From assembly GCF_000430585.1 (NCBI RefSeq), contig NZ_AUMH01000001.1, positions 186,001 to 250,000 of the forward strand: a stretch of 64,000 nt of DNA, written 5' to 3'. Made by a program: the position numbers and the translations under genes. Numbering within the stretch: the stretch's first letter is position 1; every line of letters begins with the position of its first letter. Below are positions 43,376-52,532 of the stretch, one piece after another. The notes under the pieces were generated by a model. That model was not told where the DNA came from. It searched no databases and saw only the letters and a list, made by a program, of their open reading frames with translations. Source of the DNA: Alicyclobacillus herbarius DSM 13609 (GTDB lineage: Bacteria; Bacillota; Bacilli; Alicyclobacillales; Alicyclobacillaceae).

Positions 43376-44512
43376 GTGATTTATCTAGATCATGCAGCGA
43401 CGACCGCCCCGTATCCCGAGGTTGTCGAAGCCATGCAGGCTTGCCTGTCCGGTCCGCCGGGCAACCCGTCCAGCCTGCATCAGTATGGGCGACGGATGCG
43501 CGCGGCCATCGACGAGGCGCGGCTTGACCTGGCGCGTCTCATCGGGTGTAAGGCTCGAGACTTGGTCTTCACGGGGGGGGGCACGGAGGCGGTGCAGGCC
43601 GCGCTGGTCGGCGCGTTTCTTGCTGCGGGCGGAAAAGGTCATGTGGTCGTATCCGCAGTCGAACATCATGCTGTCCTTCACACCTGCGACTTGCTTGAGG
43701 CGCTTGGAGCTCGCGTTACGCAGGTGGACGTGGACGAGGCAGGACGAGTGGATGTGTCCCGACTGCTTTGTGCCATTGAGGCGGACACATGCGTGGTTTC
43801 TCTGATGGCGGTCAACAACGAGCTTGGCACCATCCAGCCGGTGCGTGAAGTCACAGCGGCAATCAAGGCTAAACATCCAGAGGTTGTGGTTCACTCCGAT
43901 ATGATTCAGGCTCTAGGTATCATCGACCTAGGTCCCGACGTGATGGGGGTGGACTTAGCCAGTTTCTCGGCCCATAAGGTTCACGGTCCTCAGGGTGTTG
44001 GCCTTTTGTACATCCGGCAGGGAACACGCTGGACCCCTGTCCTGCGGGGAGGAGCGCAGGAGAGAAACCGGCGTGCCGGAACCGAGAACGTCCCAGCCAT
44101 CGTCGGCTTTGGCGCCGCGGCTCGGCGGTTGTTGCAGACAGGGCCAGAGCGACGCGAACACATTCGGGCCGTACGGGACAGGTTTTGTCGTGGACTCGCG
44201 CAAATTCCTGGGGTATCGATGAACACGCCCACAGACGCGTCTCCTGCCATCGTCAATGTGAGCTTTGCGGGCGTTCGCAATGAGACACTGTTGATGCGGC
44301 TGGACTTGGAAGGGGTCGCTGCCTCCGCAGGCGCAGCCTGTTCGGCCGGCAGCCTGGAGCCGAGTCATGTTCTGTCTGCCTGCGGGCTGCCGGAAGACCG
44401 AGTTAGGTCGGCGGTGCGTTTCAGTTTTTCCGAAGACACACAGGAAACGGATATCGAACGTGCCCTGCAAATCCTCGCTTCCGTGTTGGCAGACCTGCGT
44501 CGAGACACCTGA
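43376..44512 (+). CDS. Cysteine desulfurase (IscS/NifS family, YrvO-like)
   Basis: PLP enzyme that moves sulfur from cysteine to tRNA-thiolation or iron-sulfur partners. The PLP lysine is in SFSAHKVHGPQGVG (about residue 203), and the catalytic cysteine loop is AACSAGSLEPSHVL (about 321). 378 residues, normal. GTG start with AAAGGAG ahead. CymR precedes it, but mnmA, often next to YrvO, is not found; an AT-rich gap follows. A palindrome repeat lies in the short gap to cymR. Confidence 0.92.
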   Translation: MIYLDHAATTAPYPEVVEAMQACLSGPPGNPSSLHQYGRRMRAAIDEARLDLARLIGCKARDLVFTGGGTEAVQAALVGAFLAAGGKGHVVVSAVEHHAVLHTCDLLEALGARVTQVDVDEAGRVDVSRLLCAIEADTCVVSLMAVNNELGTIQPVREVTAAIKAKHPEVVVHSDMIQALGIIDLGPDVMGVDLASFSAHKVHGPQGVGLLYIRQGTRWTPVLRGGAQERNRRAGTENVPAIVGFGAAARRLLQTGPERREHIRAVRDRFCRGLAQIPGVSMNTPTDASPAIVNVSFAGVRNETLLMRLDLEGVAASAGAACSAGSLEPSHVLSACGLPEDRVRSAVRFSFSEDTQETDIERALQILASVLADLRRDT

Positions 44513-44780
44513 TGCAAACATTTGGCGCGCCGTGTTTTCCTTTGCAGGATATGGGGTTAGCGAGGACTGTACCAATTCCTATATTGCAACAGTTGGACAG
44601 ATGGTTTACCATATCAATAGATTTTCGTGTACATATGTTTCTGTATACGAAATATTTATCTGTACAATATTTTCAGAAAAAGACACTCTTTTTCATGGAC
44701 TTCTTCTTTGCATCATCCGTTTGCAAAGATGTGCAAGTGGATAGGATAATGTTAGGACTTTTGGCAAAGGGGTCAGGACG
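44513..44780 (+). other. AT-rich intergenic region with promoter
   Basis: 268 bp, clearly richer in A+T than its surroundings, with runs such as AAATATTTATCTGTACAATATTTTC (here in parts: AAATATTT, ACAATATTTTC). TTGCAA (44721-44726) and GATAAT (44745-44750), spacing 18 bp, could drive the next gene. Frames across it have no ribosome site and no motif. Confidence 0.45.
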
Positions 44781-44975
44781 ATGAGATGTCCACATTGTAA
44801 TTGTCGCGACGTCGGGAAGATTGGGGCGAACCAGTACTATTGCTGGGGTTGCTTCATGGAGTTTAACGTGGCTGGCGAAGAGGTCAAGGTCTACGAAGTG
44901 GCAGAGGACGGCTCTTTGGTGGCGGTCGACCAATTGGAGGGCCCATCGGTGGGCTTAGGCTCGGAAGCCGTTTAA
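44781..44975 (+). CDS. Small zinc-ribbon protein, 64 residues
   Basis: Two CxxC pairs (CPHCNC and YYCWGC) at residues 3-24 form a zinc ribbon; the rest, FMEFNVAGEEVKVYEVAEDG, is a short beta-rich tail. AAAGGGG lies ahead of the ATG and a perfect terminator follows, so the gene is real and monocistronic. Such small ribbons are common in Bacilli; function unknown. Confidence 0.85.
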   Translation: MRCPHCNCRDVGKIGANQYYCWGCFMEFNVAGEEVKVYEVAEDGSLVAVDQLEGPSVGLGSEAV

Positions 44976-45005
44976 AGCGCGTTGGCTGTTCGATCATAAT
45001 TCGAT

Positions 45006-45051
45006 GTACCGAAAAAGGCGTGCAGGTCACCCTGCACGCCTTTTTCGGTAC
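45006..45051. terminator. Strong bidirectional terminator
   Basis: A perfect 21-bp inverted repeat, GTACCGAAAAAGGCGTGCAGG and its complement, with a 4-nt loop; T-runs occur on both strands within the arms. It separates the zinc-ribbon gene from the convergent crcB pair. Confidence 0.96.
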
Positions 45052-45091
45052 GCCCGGCATGGGGGCTCTATCCGTTCTTAACCACCAGCGG

Positions 45092-45472
45092 TTAGTGTGC
45101 GGTGGGTATCCCATACAGACCGAGCGCTGCTGCAGCGATGCCGCAGAAGGCCGAGGCCAAGATATAGACGGCTGCGGCTTCAAATCGGCGTTCGCGGAGC
45201 AGGATGACCGACTCGTACGAAAACGTCGAGAAGGTTGTATACGCCCCACACAGCCCGGTCCCCAATAACAGCATCGCAGCGGGACTGATGGACTCGGGCA
45301 GCAGCAGACCCAGATTGTGCGTCAACCATCCCAAGAGAAAGGAACCACTGACATTTATGATGAGAGTTGCCAACGGAAAAGAGACTATTATGCGTTCCCC
45401 AATCCAGCGCGACAACTGGTACCGGCACAAGGCGCCCAGGATACCGCCAACTCCGACCCACACCCACGCCAT
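45092..45472 (-). CDS. crcB: Fluoride channel protein CrcB, second of a pair
   Basis: 126 residues, four membrane helices. Family marks GALCRYQLSRWIG, TLIINVSGSFLLGWL (with the Asn of the ion path), and GLCGAYTTFSTFSYE with the Phe residues lining the pore. Start ATG 45472 with GGAGG 7-8 bp ahead; an open frame to 46123 is read-through across the upstream copy and has no meaning. Dual-topology halves encoded by two genes would form a heterodimer. Confidence 0.95.
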   Translation of the reverse strand: MAWVWVGVGGILGALCRYQLSRWIGERIIVSFPLATLIINVSGSFLLGWLTHNLGLLLPESISPAAMLLLGTGLCGAYTTFSTFSYESVILLRERRFEAAAVYILASAFCGIAAAALGLYGIPTAH

Positions 45473-45474
45473 AT

Positions 45475-45879
45475 TCACGCCTCCTCCCGAACGTCTTCCG
45501 GGATCGACAAACGCGACTTGCGATTCGCTATGTAGAAACCGGCCGCGGCGAGCAGCAGGCCGCCAAGAAATGAAGCGAGTACATACAATCCCGCCCACAG
45601 GTAGGCCCGTGCCACGATGAGCGTCCATACCTCGGTCGTAAATGTGGAGAACGTGGTAAACGCCCCTACCAGTCCGGTGCCAATTCCCAGTCGAAGGTGT
45701 GGGTGGATGGACACACGTTCCAGAGTAACGGTGTAGAACCAGGTCAAGAAGAAGCTGCCGGACCAATTGATGACTAGCGTCGCCACCGGGAAGCCGTGCA
45801 CCGTACCCACCCATTCGCTGATGAGGTAGCGCAGACAAGCGCCGATACATCCTCCGAGAGCGACGGCCAAATACGGCAT
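45475..45879 (-). CDS. crcB: Fluoride channel protein CrcB, first of a pair
   Basis: 134 residues with CLRYLISEWVG, TLVINWSGSFFLTWF and GLVGAFTTFSTFTTE, the same positions as its partner. Two paralogous genes 2 bp apart imply a heteromeric fluoride channel. The C-terminus is basic (NRKSRLS). No fluoride riboswitch consensus is visible in the leader on this strand. Confidence 0.94.
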   Translation of the reverse strand: MPYLAVALGGCIGACLRYLISEWVGTVHGFPVATLVINWSGSFFLTWFYTVTLERVSIHPHLRLGIGTGLVGAFTTFSTFTTEVWTLIVARAYLWAGLYVLASFLGGLLLAAAGFYIANRKSRLSIPEDVREEA

Positions 45880-45922
45880 AACGAGCTTCCCCTTTCCATA
45901 CGTTGGACGAGAATGTAGGTAG

Positions 45923-45952
45923 AGTATACGAAATTTTGAACACCGTGGACAA
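45923..45952 (-). promoter_or_regulatory. Promoter of the crcB pair
   Basis: On the minus strand TTGTCC (45952-45947), 18 bp, TATACT (45928-45923), about 44 bp ahead of the first crcB. Confidence 0.6.
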
Positions 45953-46112
45953 GCGCCACAAGGAACTCTCTGGGCATAACGGGGAGCGCAGAAAGCGGGT
46001 TCCGCAAACGCGTGTCTGGGCTACTTCCCGGCCAGGGAGAATGGAAGGGGGCCAAGCCTGCATATACTGCAACGAGAATGGTTTCGCTGTGTAGGGGCAG
46101 GGGGGATGGAAC

Positions 46113-47183
46113 TTGCGTGTCACCGATGGCTACCTGCGCTTTGTGGTCGCCGTTTTCGTCACCCTGCTCTGCTTGTATCTGATTGGTCAACTACGGGCGT
46201 TTTTTGGGGACATTTGGGCGGTCATCAAGGTCGTATTGATTCCGTTCCTCGCCGCCCTCATCATTTCCTACGTCCTGCAGCCCATTGTCGAGTTGTTGGT
46301 GCGCCGCCGGGTACCAAGGACGGCGGCGATTGCCCTGATTTACATCGCCTTTATCCTCTTGGTGGCCGTGCTCGTAGTCAATTGCATTCCGCTCGTATCC
46401 CAGCAAATCAATCAGCTGATGGTGCATTTGCCTGGACTCGTCAAGCGTGTCGACACGTGGCTGGACAATTTATCGGTCCACACGCGGTATTTGCCAGACA
46501 CTTTGCGAAAAACGGTGGAGTCGGCCACGGCCCACTTGGAACAGCGCGTCAACGCCTGGTTAACCCGTCTGATCTCCGGTCTGAGCGGAACCGTGAACGC
46601 CATTTTCGTAGCGTTTACCATCCCGTTTCTGGTGTTTTACATGCTCAAGGACGCGCGCGCCATCGGCCGTGCCATGGTGCGCCTGTTTCCTGCCCAACAC
46701 CGCGACGAAGTACGTCACATCCTCACCGGAATTGACGACACCCTGGGCCGCTACGTCCGGGGACAGCTCCTGGTCATGGTCGTGGTGGGGATCTTGACCT
46801 ATGCCGGACTCCTGATTGTCCATATGCCGTATGCGCTCCTTTTGGCTCTGCTCATGGCGTTGATGGATTTAGTTCCGTACATCGGGCCGTTTCTAGGCGC
46901 GACGCCAGCTGTCCTGTTGGCGTTTGCCATCAGTCCGCAAATGGCTCTGAAGGTCATCTTGGTCAACGCGGCTGTCCAGCAGCTGGAGGGGAATCTGATC
47001 TCCCCACAAATTATGGGCCGGACCTTGGATCTACACCCGATGTTGATTGTGGCGGCGATTTTGATTGGCGGAGAGATTGGGGGGATGTTGGGGCTCATCG
47101 CAGCCGTGCCCCTGGTCGCCGTCATCAAAGTGGCCTGGCAGCACATCCGTGAATATCGCAATCACACACCGCCCTCCGGCTAA
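46113..47183 (+). CDS. AI-2E family transporter (YrrI-like)
   Basis: 356 residues, eight or so membrane segments in the PerM/AI-2E family arrangement. The N-terminal pair and FLAALIISYVLQPIVELL come first, then a long amphipathic segment with INQLMVHLP. The C-terminal block follows, with MDLVPYIGPFLGATPAVLLA and EGNLISPQIMGRTLDLHPM (in parts DLVPYIGPF, NLISPQIMG). The TTG start has AGGGGGGATGG ahead. A YrrI homologue lies upstream of alaS in B. subtilis, as here. Substrate unknown. Confidence 0.88.
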   Translation: MRVTDGYLRFVVAVFVTLLCLYLIGQLRAFFGDIWAVIKVVLIPFLAALIISYVLQPIVELLVRRRVPRTAAIALIYIAFILLVAVLVVNCIPLVSQQINQLMVHLPGLVKRVDTWLDNLSVHTRYLPDTLRKTVESATAHLEQRVNAWLTRLISGLSGTVNAIFVAFTIPFLVFYMLKDARAIGRAMVRLFPAQHRDEVRHILTGIDDTLGRYVRGQLLVMVVVGILTYAGLLIVHMPYALLLALLMALMDLVPYIGPFLGATPAVLLAFAISPQMALKVILVNAAVQQLEGNLISPQIMGRTLDLHPMLIVAAILIGGEIGGMLGLIAAVPLVAVIKVAWQHIREYRNHTPPSG

Positions 47184-47271
47184 GGCCTAGACAGTTCAGA
47201 GATGGGCATGGCAAAATGGCCCCGAAAGCGATAAGCCGTACATAGGAGCGCCGCTCCAGGGAGGTGACTGT

Positions 47272-47550
47272 GTGCAGAGGATGGCCACCTTCGTCGCATT
47301 GGTGGACTGTGTTCTGTTCCTTGCGTTGGCGGTTTGTCGTGGTCTTTCTTTGCTGCCCTCATATCTTTTCTCCGGCTACGAGGTTTTGGCTGGCCTCGGC
47401 CTGCTCCTCGGAATTTACGGTTTCGTCGTCTTAATCCGATATAAAGAACGCTACCTACGCGATGCCACGCTGTGTGTGTTATTGGCGTTGGCTCCCGGCT
47501 GTCAAGCTCTAATTGCGCTGTTGAACTGGTTGGGCGGTCAACCTGTTTAA
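47272..47550 (+). CDS. Small hypothetical membrane protein, 92 residues
   Basis: Three probable membrane helices: VALVDCVLFLALAVC, VLAGLGLLLGIYGFVVLI and LCVLLALAPGCQALIALL. GTG start with GGGAGGTGA at good distance. It lies between the YrrI-like gene and isocitrate lyase and ends before a terminator. No family recognised. Confidence 0.72.
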   Translation: MQRMATFVALVDCVLFLALAVCRGLSLLPSYLFSGYEVLAGLGLLLGIYGFVVLIRYKERYLRDATLCVLLALAPGCQALIALLNWLGGQPV

Positions 47551-47595
47551 CTGCCCAGGACAGTATTCATACGAAATACAAAATTCCCATGAAAC

Positions 47596-47622
47596 AACCA
47601 AGGGTGCGTCCTTGGTTTTTTT
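47596..47622 (+). terminator. Rho-independent terminator
   Basis: AACCAAGG-GTGCGT-CCTTGGTT followed by TTTTT. It closes the YrrI-like transcription unit. Confidence 0.92.
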
Positions 47623-47697
47623 ATTCTTGGGAGAACTCATTAGGGAACGGGAATCTCGAACAGCGAATTGATTCAGACACAAAATGTTCACAGACCG

Positions 47698-47756
47698 GTG
47701 TTACATAACACATTTACATTATTGCTCGTGTTGTATTACAGTTAATTCACCAACAC
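47698..47756 (+). promoter_or_regulatory. Inverted repeats upstream of isocitrate lyase
   Basis: GTGTTA-CA-TAACAC (47698-47711) and a wider pair GTGTTG (47728-47733) / CAACAC (47751-47756). They sit within 80 bp of the aceA start, where an operator would be expected. The exact promoter was not clear. Confidence 0.45.
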
Positions 47757-47774
47757 AAAAGGGAGGGACTTTGC

Positions 47775-49058
47775 ATGGGACACTTTGAAACTGTGGAGGA
47801 GTTGCAGAGGTATTGGGAAACGGACAGTCGGTGGCAGGGCATCCAGCGGCCATACACTGCCGCGGATGTGATTCGCCTGCGTGGATCAATCCAGATTGAA
47901 CACACCCTGGCTCGGCTTGGTGCGGAGCGTCTGTGGCATCTGTTGCATACGGAGGACTTCGTGCGCGCGCTAGGCGCGTTGACGGGGAACCAGGCGGTTC
48001 AGCAGGTGAAGGCGGGGCTAAAGGCCATCTACCTGAGCGGCTGGCAGGTGGCGGCGGATGCCAACCTGGCCGGACAGATGTACCCAGACCAGAGCCTGTA
48101 TCCCGCAAACAGTGTCCCGCACGTGGTCAAACGCATCAACCAGGCGTTGTTGCGGGCGGATCAAATTCAGAAAGTGGAAGGAACGGGCGACACCCACTGG
48201 CTGGTACCGATTGTGGCGGATGCAGAGGCTGGATTCGGCGGACCGCTGAATGTGTTTGAATTGATGAAGCAGATGATTGAGGCGGGCGCGGCCGGCGTGC
48301 ACTTCGAGGACCAGTTGTCGTCCGAGAAAAAGTGCGGGCACATGGGCGGCAAGGTCTTGATTCCAACCTCGCACGCGGTTCGCAACTTGACTGCGGCCCG
48401 CCTTGCGGCCGACGTCATGGGTGTGCCCACCGTGCTCGTGGCACGGACCGACGCAAACGGGGCTTTCCTCATCACGAGCGACATTGACGAACGAGATCGA
48501 CCGTTCTTAACCGGGGAGCGGACACCCGAAGGATTTTATTGGATGCGGGGCGGTATCGAGGCGGCGATTGCGCGTGGGTTGGCTTATGCGCCATACGCGG
48601 ACCTGATTTGGTGTGAGACATCCGAGCCGAATTTGGACGAAGCCCGCCGGTTTGCTGAAGGGATTCACGCGGAATTCCCGGGCAAGCTGCTTGCCTACAA
48701 TTGTTCGCCTTCGTTTAACTGGAGAAAAAAACTTGATCCGAAGACCATTGCGGAATTCCAAGAGACTTTGGCGAAGATGGGCTATAAGTTTCAATTCGTC
48801 ACACTGGCTGGATTTCACGCGCTCAATCACAGCATGTTCGAACTCGCTTATGAATACAACCGCCGCGGCATGGCGGCGTATTCCGAACTCCAGCAGGCCG
48901 AGTTCCAAAGTGAAGCGCGAGGCTATACGGCGACCCGTCATCAGCGTGAAGTCGGTACCGGCTATTTTGACGAAGTCGCGCAGGTGATTGCGGGCGGTCT
49001 ATCGTCGACGACAGCGCTGACGGGGTCCACAGAGGAAGAGCAGTTCGCCAAGGCTTGA
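47775..49058 (+). CDS. aceA: Isocitrate lyase
   Basis: Splits isocitrate to glyoxylate and succinate in the glyoxylate shunt. The catalytic KKCGHMGGK (about residues 184-192) is intact, with [10 protein letters not shown] before it and YNCSPSFNW further on. 427 residues, normal. AGGGAGGG lies ahead of the ATG. No malate synthase follows; the next unit is alaS. With the paa genes it would serve growth on acetyl-CoA-yielding substrates (inference). Confidence 0.97.
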   Translation: MGHFETVEELQRYWETDSRWQGIQRPYTAADVIRLRGSIQIEHTLARLGAERLWHLLHTEDFVRALGALTGNQAVQQVKAGLKAIYLSGWQVAADANLAGQMYPDQSLYPANSVPHVVKRINQALLRADQIQKVEGTGDTHWLVPIVADAEAGFGGPLNVFELMKQMIEAGAAGVHFEDQLSSEKKCGHMGGKVLIPTSHAVRNLTAARLAADVMGVPTVLVARTDANGAFLITSDIDERDRPFLTGERTPEGFYWMRGGIEAAIARGLAYAPYADLIWCETSEPNLDEARRFAEGIHAEFPGKLLAYNCSPSFNWRKKLDPKTIAEFQETLAKMGYKFQFVTLAGFHALNHSMFELAYEYNRRGMAAYSELQQAEFQSEARGYTATRHQREVGTGYFDEVAQVIAGGLSSTTALTGSTEEEQFAKA

Positions 49059-49105
49059 TGTGAAGGGACGGGTGGACGTGCGGCACAATTTGGTTGCGGG
49101 GTAGT

Positions 49106-49135
49106 TTGACAACCGCTTTCCGGCACGTGTACAAT
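49106..49135 (+). promoter_or_regulatory. Promoter of alaS
   Basis: TTGACA (49106-49111) and TACAAT (49130-49135) with 18-bp spacing, directly before the T-box leader. Confidence 0.85.
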
Positions 49136-49141
49136 AAGGCA

Positions 49142-49427
49142 AACTTTGCGTCAAGGCGAGACAGAAATAGGTAGTCTGAAAGGCCTTATATGCGAAAACG
49201 ATGAAGGACCCAAGTACGTCAGGGACACACGGGTGGTTCAGAGAGGGCGTCCCAGGCTGCGAGACGCTCCCCCCGGCTGACGGAAGCCAGTCTGGAGTGA
49301 CCTTTTTTACCGGGATCCGCCCGTTATTGCGGACACGAGTGACGTACAGCCATATCCGGGTTGTACGTAATCAGGGTGGTACCGCGAGTAGACTCCTCTC
49401 GTCCCTGTTGGGATGTGGGGAGTTTTT
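49142..49427 (+). ncRNA. T-box leader (alanine) of alaS
   Basis: AGGGTGGTACCGCG at 49373-49386 is the T-box. AGAGAGGGCGTC and GCTGCGAGACGC (49238-49268) form the distal Stem I part, and GCC (49286-49288, alanine) followed by AGTCTGGAG is the likely specifier. The terminator ACTCC...TCCC/GGGA...GGGAGT with TTTTT (49392-49427) competes with the antiterminator. Confidence 0.93.
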
Positions 49428-49459
49428 TGGTGAATGGTGAAATGGAGGAGACAGTCTCG

Positions 49460-52099
49460 ATGAAACGCCTCAGTGGACAAGAAATCCGTAGACTCTACAA
49501 AGAATTTTTCGCAGAGCGCGGGCATCTGGTATTTCCCAGCGCCAGCTTGGTTCCACATCACGACCCGACGCTGTTATGGATTAATGCTGGTATGGCACCC
49601 TTGAAGCCGTACTTTGACGGTCGGGAGATTCCTGAGCGCCCGCGCATTGTCAGCTCGCAAAAATGCATCCGCACCAATGATATCGAGAATGTGGGGCACA
49701 CTGCGCGCCACCAAACCTTCTTTGAGATGCTTGGCAATTTTTCGTTCGGGGACTATTTCAAGCGCGAAGCGATTACGTGGGCTTGGGAGTTCTTAACCCA
49801 GTATCTTGAACTTGATCCGGATCGCTTGTCGGTGACTGTGCACGTGACCGACGACGAAGCCTATCAAATCTGGCACGAGGTGGTCGGCCTGCCGGATGAG
49901 CGCATTGTCCGCGGCGAAGAGGACAACTTCTGGGAGATTGGTGAGGGTCCGTGCGGTCCCTGTGCGGAGATCTTCTACGACCGCGGGGTGGAGTTTGGCT
50001 GTGGTTCCCCCGATTGCGGCCCAGGCTGCGACTGCGACCGCTTCCTTGAGATCTGGAACCTGGTGTTTACTCAGTACAACAAAGACAAGTCCGGGGAATA
50101 CTCACCTCTGCCAAAAAAGAACATCGACACCGGCATGGGCTTGGAACGCATCGCATCCGTTCTACAGGAAGTCAACAGTAACTTCGAGACGGATTTGTTC
50201 CTGCCCATCCTCGAGCGCATAGCTGAGATCGCCAAGCGACCGTTTGGCCAGGATCCGGCTGCGGATGTGCACTTCAAGATTATCGCCGATCACGTCCGCA
50301 CCGTCGTGTTTGCGGTGGGCGATGGGGTCTTGCCGGGGAACGAAGGACGCCACTACATCATCCGCCGATTGCTGCGGCGGGCCGTACGCAGCGGGCGCAA
50401 GCTGGGGTTGGAGAAGCCGTTCCTGTATCAACTCGTGCCGGTGGTCTCGGCTATCATGGGCGACGATTACCCCGAGGTGCGCGAGAAACAGGAGCTCATA
50501 GGGCGCGTCGTGCGGACCGAAGAGGAGCGGTTTCAGGCGACCCTGGCCGAGGGTGAAGCCCTGCTCTTGGAACTGGTGGACCGGATTCGGCGTGCGGGCG
50601 GAGACCGCCTCTCGGGGGAAGAGGCGTTTCGGTTGTATGACACGTTTGGTTTTCCGGTCGATTTGACCGAGGAAATCACCCAAGAGCACGGCATCGCGGT
50701 CGACCGGGAAGGGTTCCAGGCGGAACTGGAGGCGCAGCGGGAGCGGGCCCGCGCCGCCCGTCAGTCGGTCGAGGGCATGAACGCAACCCGGGGTGCGCTC
50801 GAGTCCATTACCGCCGTCAGCCGCTTCATCGGCTACAATCAGCTCGAGTGTGAAGCGACCGTTCTCGCCATTGTGGAAAACGGGCAGTCGGTGGAGACCG
50901 CCGAGGACGGCGCCGAAGTCCAGGTAATTCTTGATCAAACGCCGTTTTACGCCGAGAGTGGCGGACAGATTGCCGATGCCGGTACCATAACGGCGGAACA
51001 CGTGCAGATGACCGTGTTGGATGTGCAAAAAGCCCCGCATGGCCAGAACGTGCACACCGTACGCGTCGATTCGGGTATTCTGCACACGGGCGACCGCGTT
51101 CACGCCGCAGTCGACAAGGCGGCGCGCCGGGACATCGCCAAGAACCACACGGCGACCCACCTGTTGCACAAGGCGTTGCGCGAGGTGTTGGGAACGCACG
51201 TGGCTCAGGCGGGATCGCTCGTGGAACCGGACCGGTTGCGGTTTGACTTCTCCCACTTTGGCGCTCTCAGCGCCCAGGAGCTGGAGCGCGTGGAGGAACT
51301 GGTCAACGACGCGATTTGGCGCGATGACGTGGTCGAGATCTTTGAGACGGATTTGGACGCGGCCAAAGCGATGGGGGCGATGGCCCTGTTCGGTGAGAAG
51401 TACGGCAAGCGGGTGCGCGTGGTCAAGGCGGGGGATTGGAGCATCGAACTGTGCGGCGGCTGCCACGTCGAACGGACGGGGCTGATTGGGCAGTTTCGGA
51501 TTGTCTCCGAGTCGGGCATCGGTTCCGGGGTGCGCCGGATTGAGGCGGTCACCGGACGCGGTGCGTATCGCTTCGCACAAAGCCAGGAACGGTTGCTAAG
51601 CGAGGCGGCCCAGCGGTTGAAGACCACCACTGCGGACCTGGTTGGGCGTATTGACCGCGTGCTCGAGGACCTGCACGAGCGGGATCGCGAACTGACGTCC
51701 CTGCGCAGTCGTCTGAGCCAGGCACGGGCGGACGAACTAGCCAATCAGGTGATCGACGTGGCCGGCATCCCGGTGGTCGCGGCGGTGGTTCCGGACACCG
51801 ACATGGAAGGACTGCGCCAGTTGGCCGACAGCTTGCGCGAACGCCTGGACAGCGTCGTGGTGGTGCTCGGCAGCCACCATGGCGGCAAGGTGCAGCTGGT
51901 GGCGGCCGTTTCCGCCGACTTGCAGACGCGCGGCCTGCACGCCGGCCAGATTATCCGCCAGGTCGCCCAAATCACTGGCGGCGGTGGCGGTGGGCGCGCG
52001 GACTTGGCGCAGGCCGGGGGACGAGACGCGGCGAAGCTCCCGGTGGCCATCGAGCGCGTCCCAGAGATCATCGCGGACGCCGTCAAGGTGAGCGGCTGA
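49460..52099 (+). CDS. alaS: Alanyl-tRNA synthetase
   Basis: 879 residues. Class II core with FPSASLVPHHDPTLLWINAGM (in parts), RTNDIENVGHTARHQTFFEMLGNFSFGDYFK, the editing domain zinc site HTATHLLHKAL and CGGCHV, and the C-terminal DHHA1 domain with GGGGGGRADLAQAGG. Long motifs are quoted partially, e.g. TARHQTFFEMLGNFSFGDYF. ATG 49460 (MKRLSGQEIR) has GGAGGAG 9 bp ahead; the frame from 49361 lies inside the T-box. Regulated by the alanine T-box. Confidence 0.97.
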   Translation: MKRLSGQEIRRLYKEFFAERGHLVFPSASLVPHHDPTLLWINAGMAPLKPYFDGREIPERPRIVSSQKCIRTNDIENVGHTARHQTFFEMLGNFSFGDYFKREAITWAWEFLTQYLELDPDRLSVTVHVTDDEAYQIWHEVVGLPDERIVRGEEDNFWEIGEGPCGPCAEIFYDRGVEFGCGSPDCGPGCDCDRFLEIWNLVFTQYNKDKSGEYSPLPKKNIDTGMGLERIASVLQEVNSNFETDLFLPILERIAEIAKRPFGQDPAADVHFKIIADHVRTVVFAVGDGVLPGNEGRHYIIRRLLRRAVRSGRKLGLEKPFLYQLVPVVSAIMGDDYPEVREKQELIGRVVRTEEERFQATLAEGEALLLELVDRIRRAGGDRLSGEEAFRLYDTFGFPVDLTEEITQEHGIAVDREGFQAELEAQRERARAARQSVEGMNATRGALESITAVSRFIGYNQLECEATVLAIVENGQSVETAEDGAEVQVILDQTPFYAESGGQIADAGTITAEHVQMTVLDVQKAPHGQNVHTVRVDSGILHTGDRVHAAVDKAARRDIAKNHTATHLLHKALREVLGTHVAQAGSLVEPDRLRFDFSHFGALSAQELERVEELVNDAIWRDDVVEIFETDLDAAKAMGAMALFGEKYGKRVRVVKAGDWSIELCGGCHVERTGLIGQFRIVSESGIGSGVRRIEAVTGRGAYRFAQSQERLLSEAAQRLKTTTADLVGRIDRVLEDLHERDRELTSLRSRLSQARADELANQVIDVAGIPVVAAVVPDTDMEGLRQLADSLRERLDSVVVVLGSHHGGKVQLVAAVSADLQTRGLHAGQIIRQVAQITGGGGGGRADLAQAGGRDAAKLPVAIERVPEIIADAVKVSG

Positions 52100-52171
52100 A
52101 CAGTTCTCAACATCGCGGCGAATCGATGGGGGAAGGGTCCCCGTCTTGCACGAAAATACAGTACAATAAAA

Positions 52172-52221
52172 GTGTGTGTGTCCGGAAAGGGGAGTTCTGA
52201 CGCCGTTCCGGACAACCCCTT
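52172..52221 (+). repeat. Copy of the palindrome family before ireB
   Basis: GTGTGTGTCCGGAAAGGGG, AGTTCTGA, CGCCGTTCCGGACAACCCCTTA. The right arm has two changes. It lies in the gap between alaS and ireB, 35 bp before the start codon. Confidence 0.82.
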
Positions 52222-52256
52222 ACAGGGGAACGGTAGACGGGGGGTAGGAGAACACC

Positions 52257-52532
52257 ATGGCATTCCGATCCGATGAAACAATGCGGTTCCAGTCTCGTCT
52301 CGAAAACACAGAGGCGCGCCGGGCGTTTCAATTGGCCTATCGCGCACTGTCCGAAAAAGGGTATAATCCCGTGTATCAGATTGCTGGCTATCTCATCTCT
52401 GGCGATCCAGCCTACATCACGAGTCATTTGGATGCGCGCAACACCATCCGTCGGATTGAGCGCGACGAATTGATTGAAGAGCTGGTTCGGTGCTACGCCG
52501 AACATGTGCAGGATGCGGGCCCTCGGCATTGA
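52257..52532 (+). CDS. ireB: IreB family regulatory phosphoprotein (YrzL, UPF0297)
   Basis: 91 residues with the family features DETMRF at the N-terminus and [23 protein letters not shown] (in parts [19 protein letters not shown]). IreB is a substrate of the IreK kinase in Enterococcus. The order alaS-ireB-ruvX is conserved in Bacilli. It overlaps ruvX by 20 bp. Confidence 0.93.
   Translation: MAFRSDETMRFQSRLENTEARRAFQLAYRALSEKGYNPVYQIAGYLISGDPAYITSHLDARNTIRRIERDELIEELVRCYAEHVQDAGPRH

Noticed and set aside
44512-44784. Open frames of 90-125 codons across the AT-rich gap
   Set aside because: No ribosome site and they overlap the end of the desulfurase gene or the promoter of the next gene.
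45880-46060. Possible fluoride riboswitch upstream of crcB
   Set aside because: The expected conserved core around GGNGAUGG and UAAC with a pseudoknot is not present on the minus strand.
45475-46123. A 343-codon minus-strand frame running into the second crcB
   Set aside because: Its first two thirds cross the other crcB gene out of frame and the promoter. The protein shows no hydrophobic pattern until the true CrcB start at 45472.
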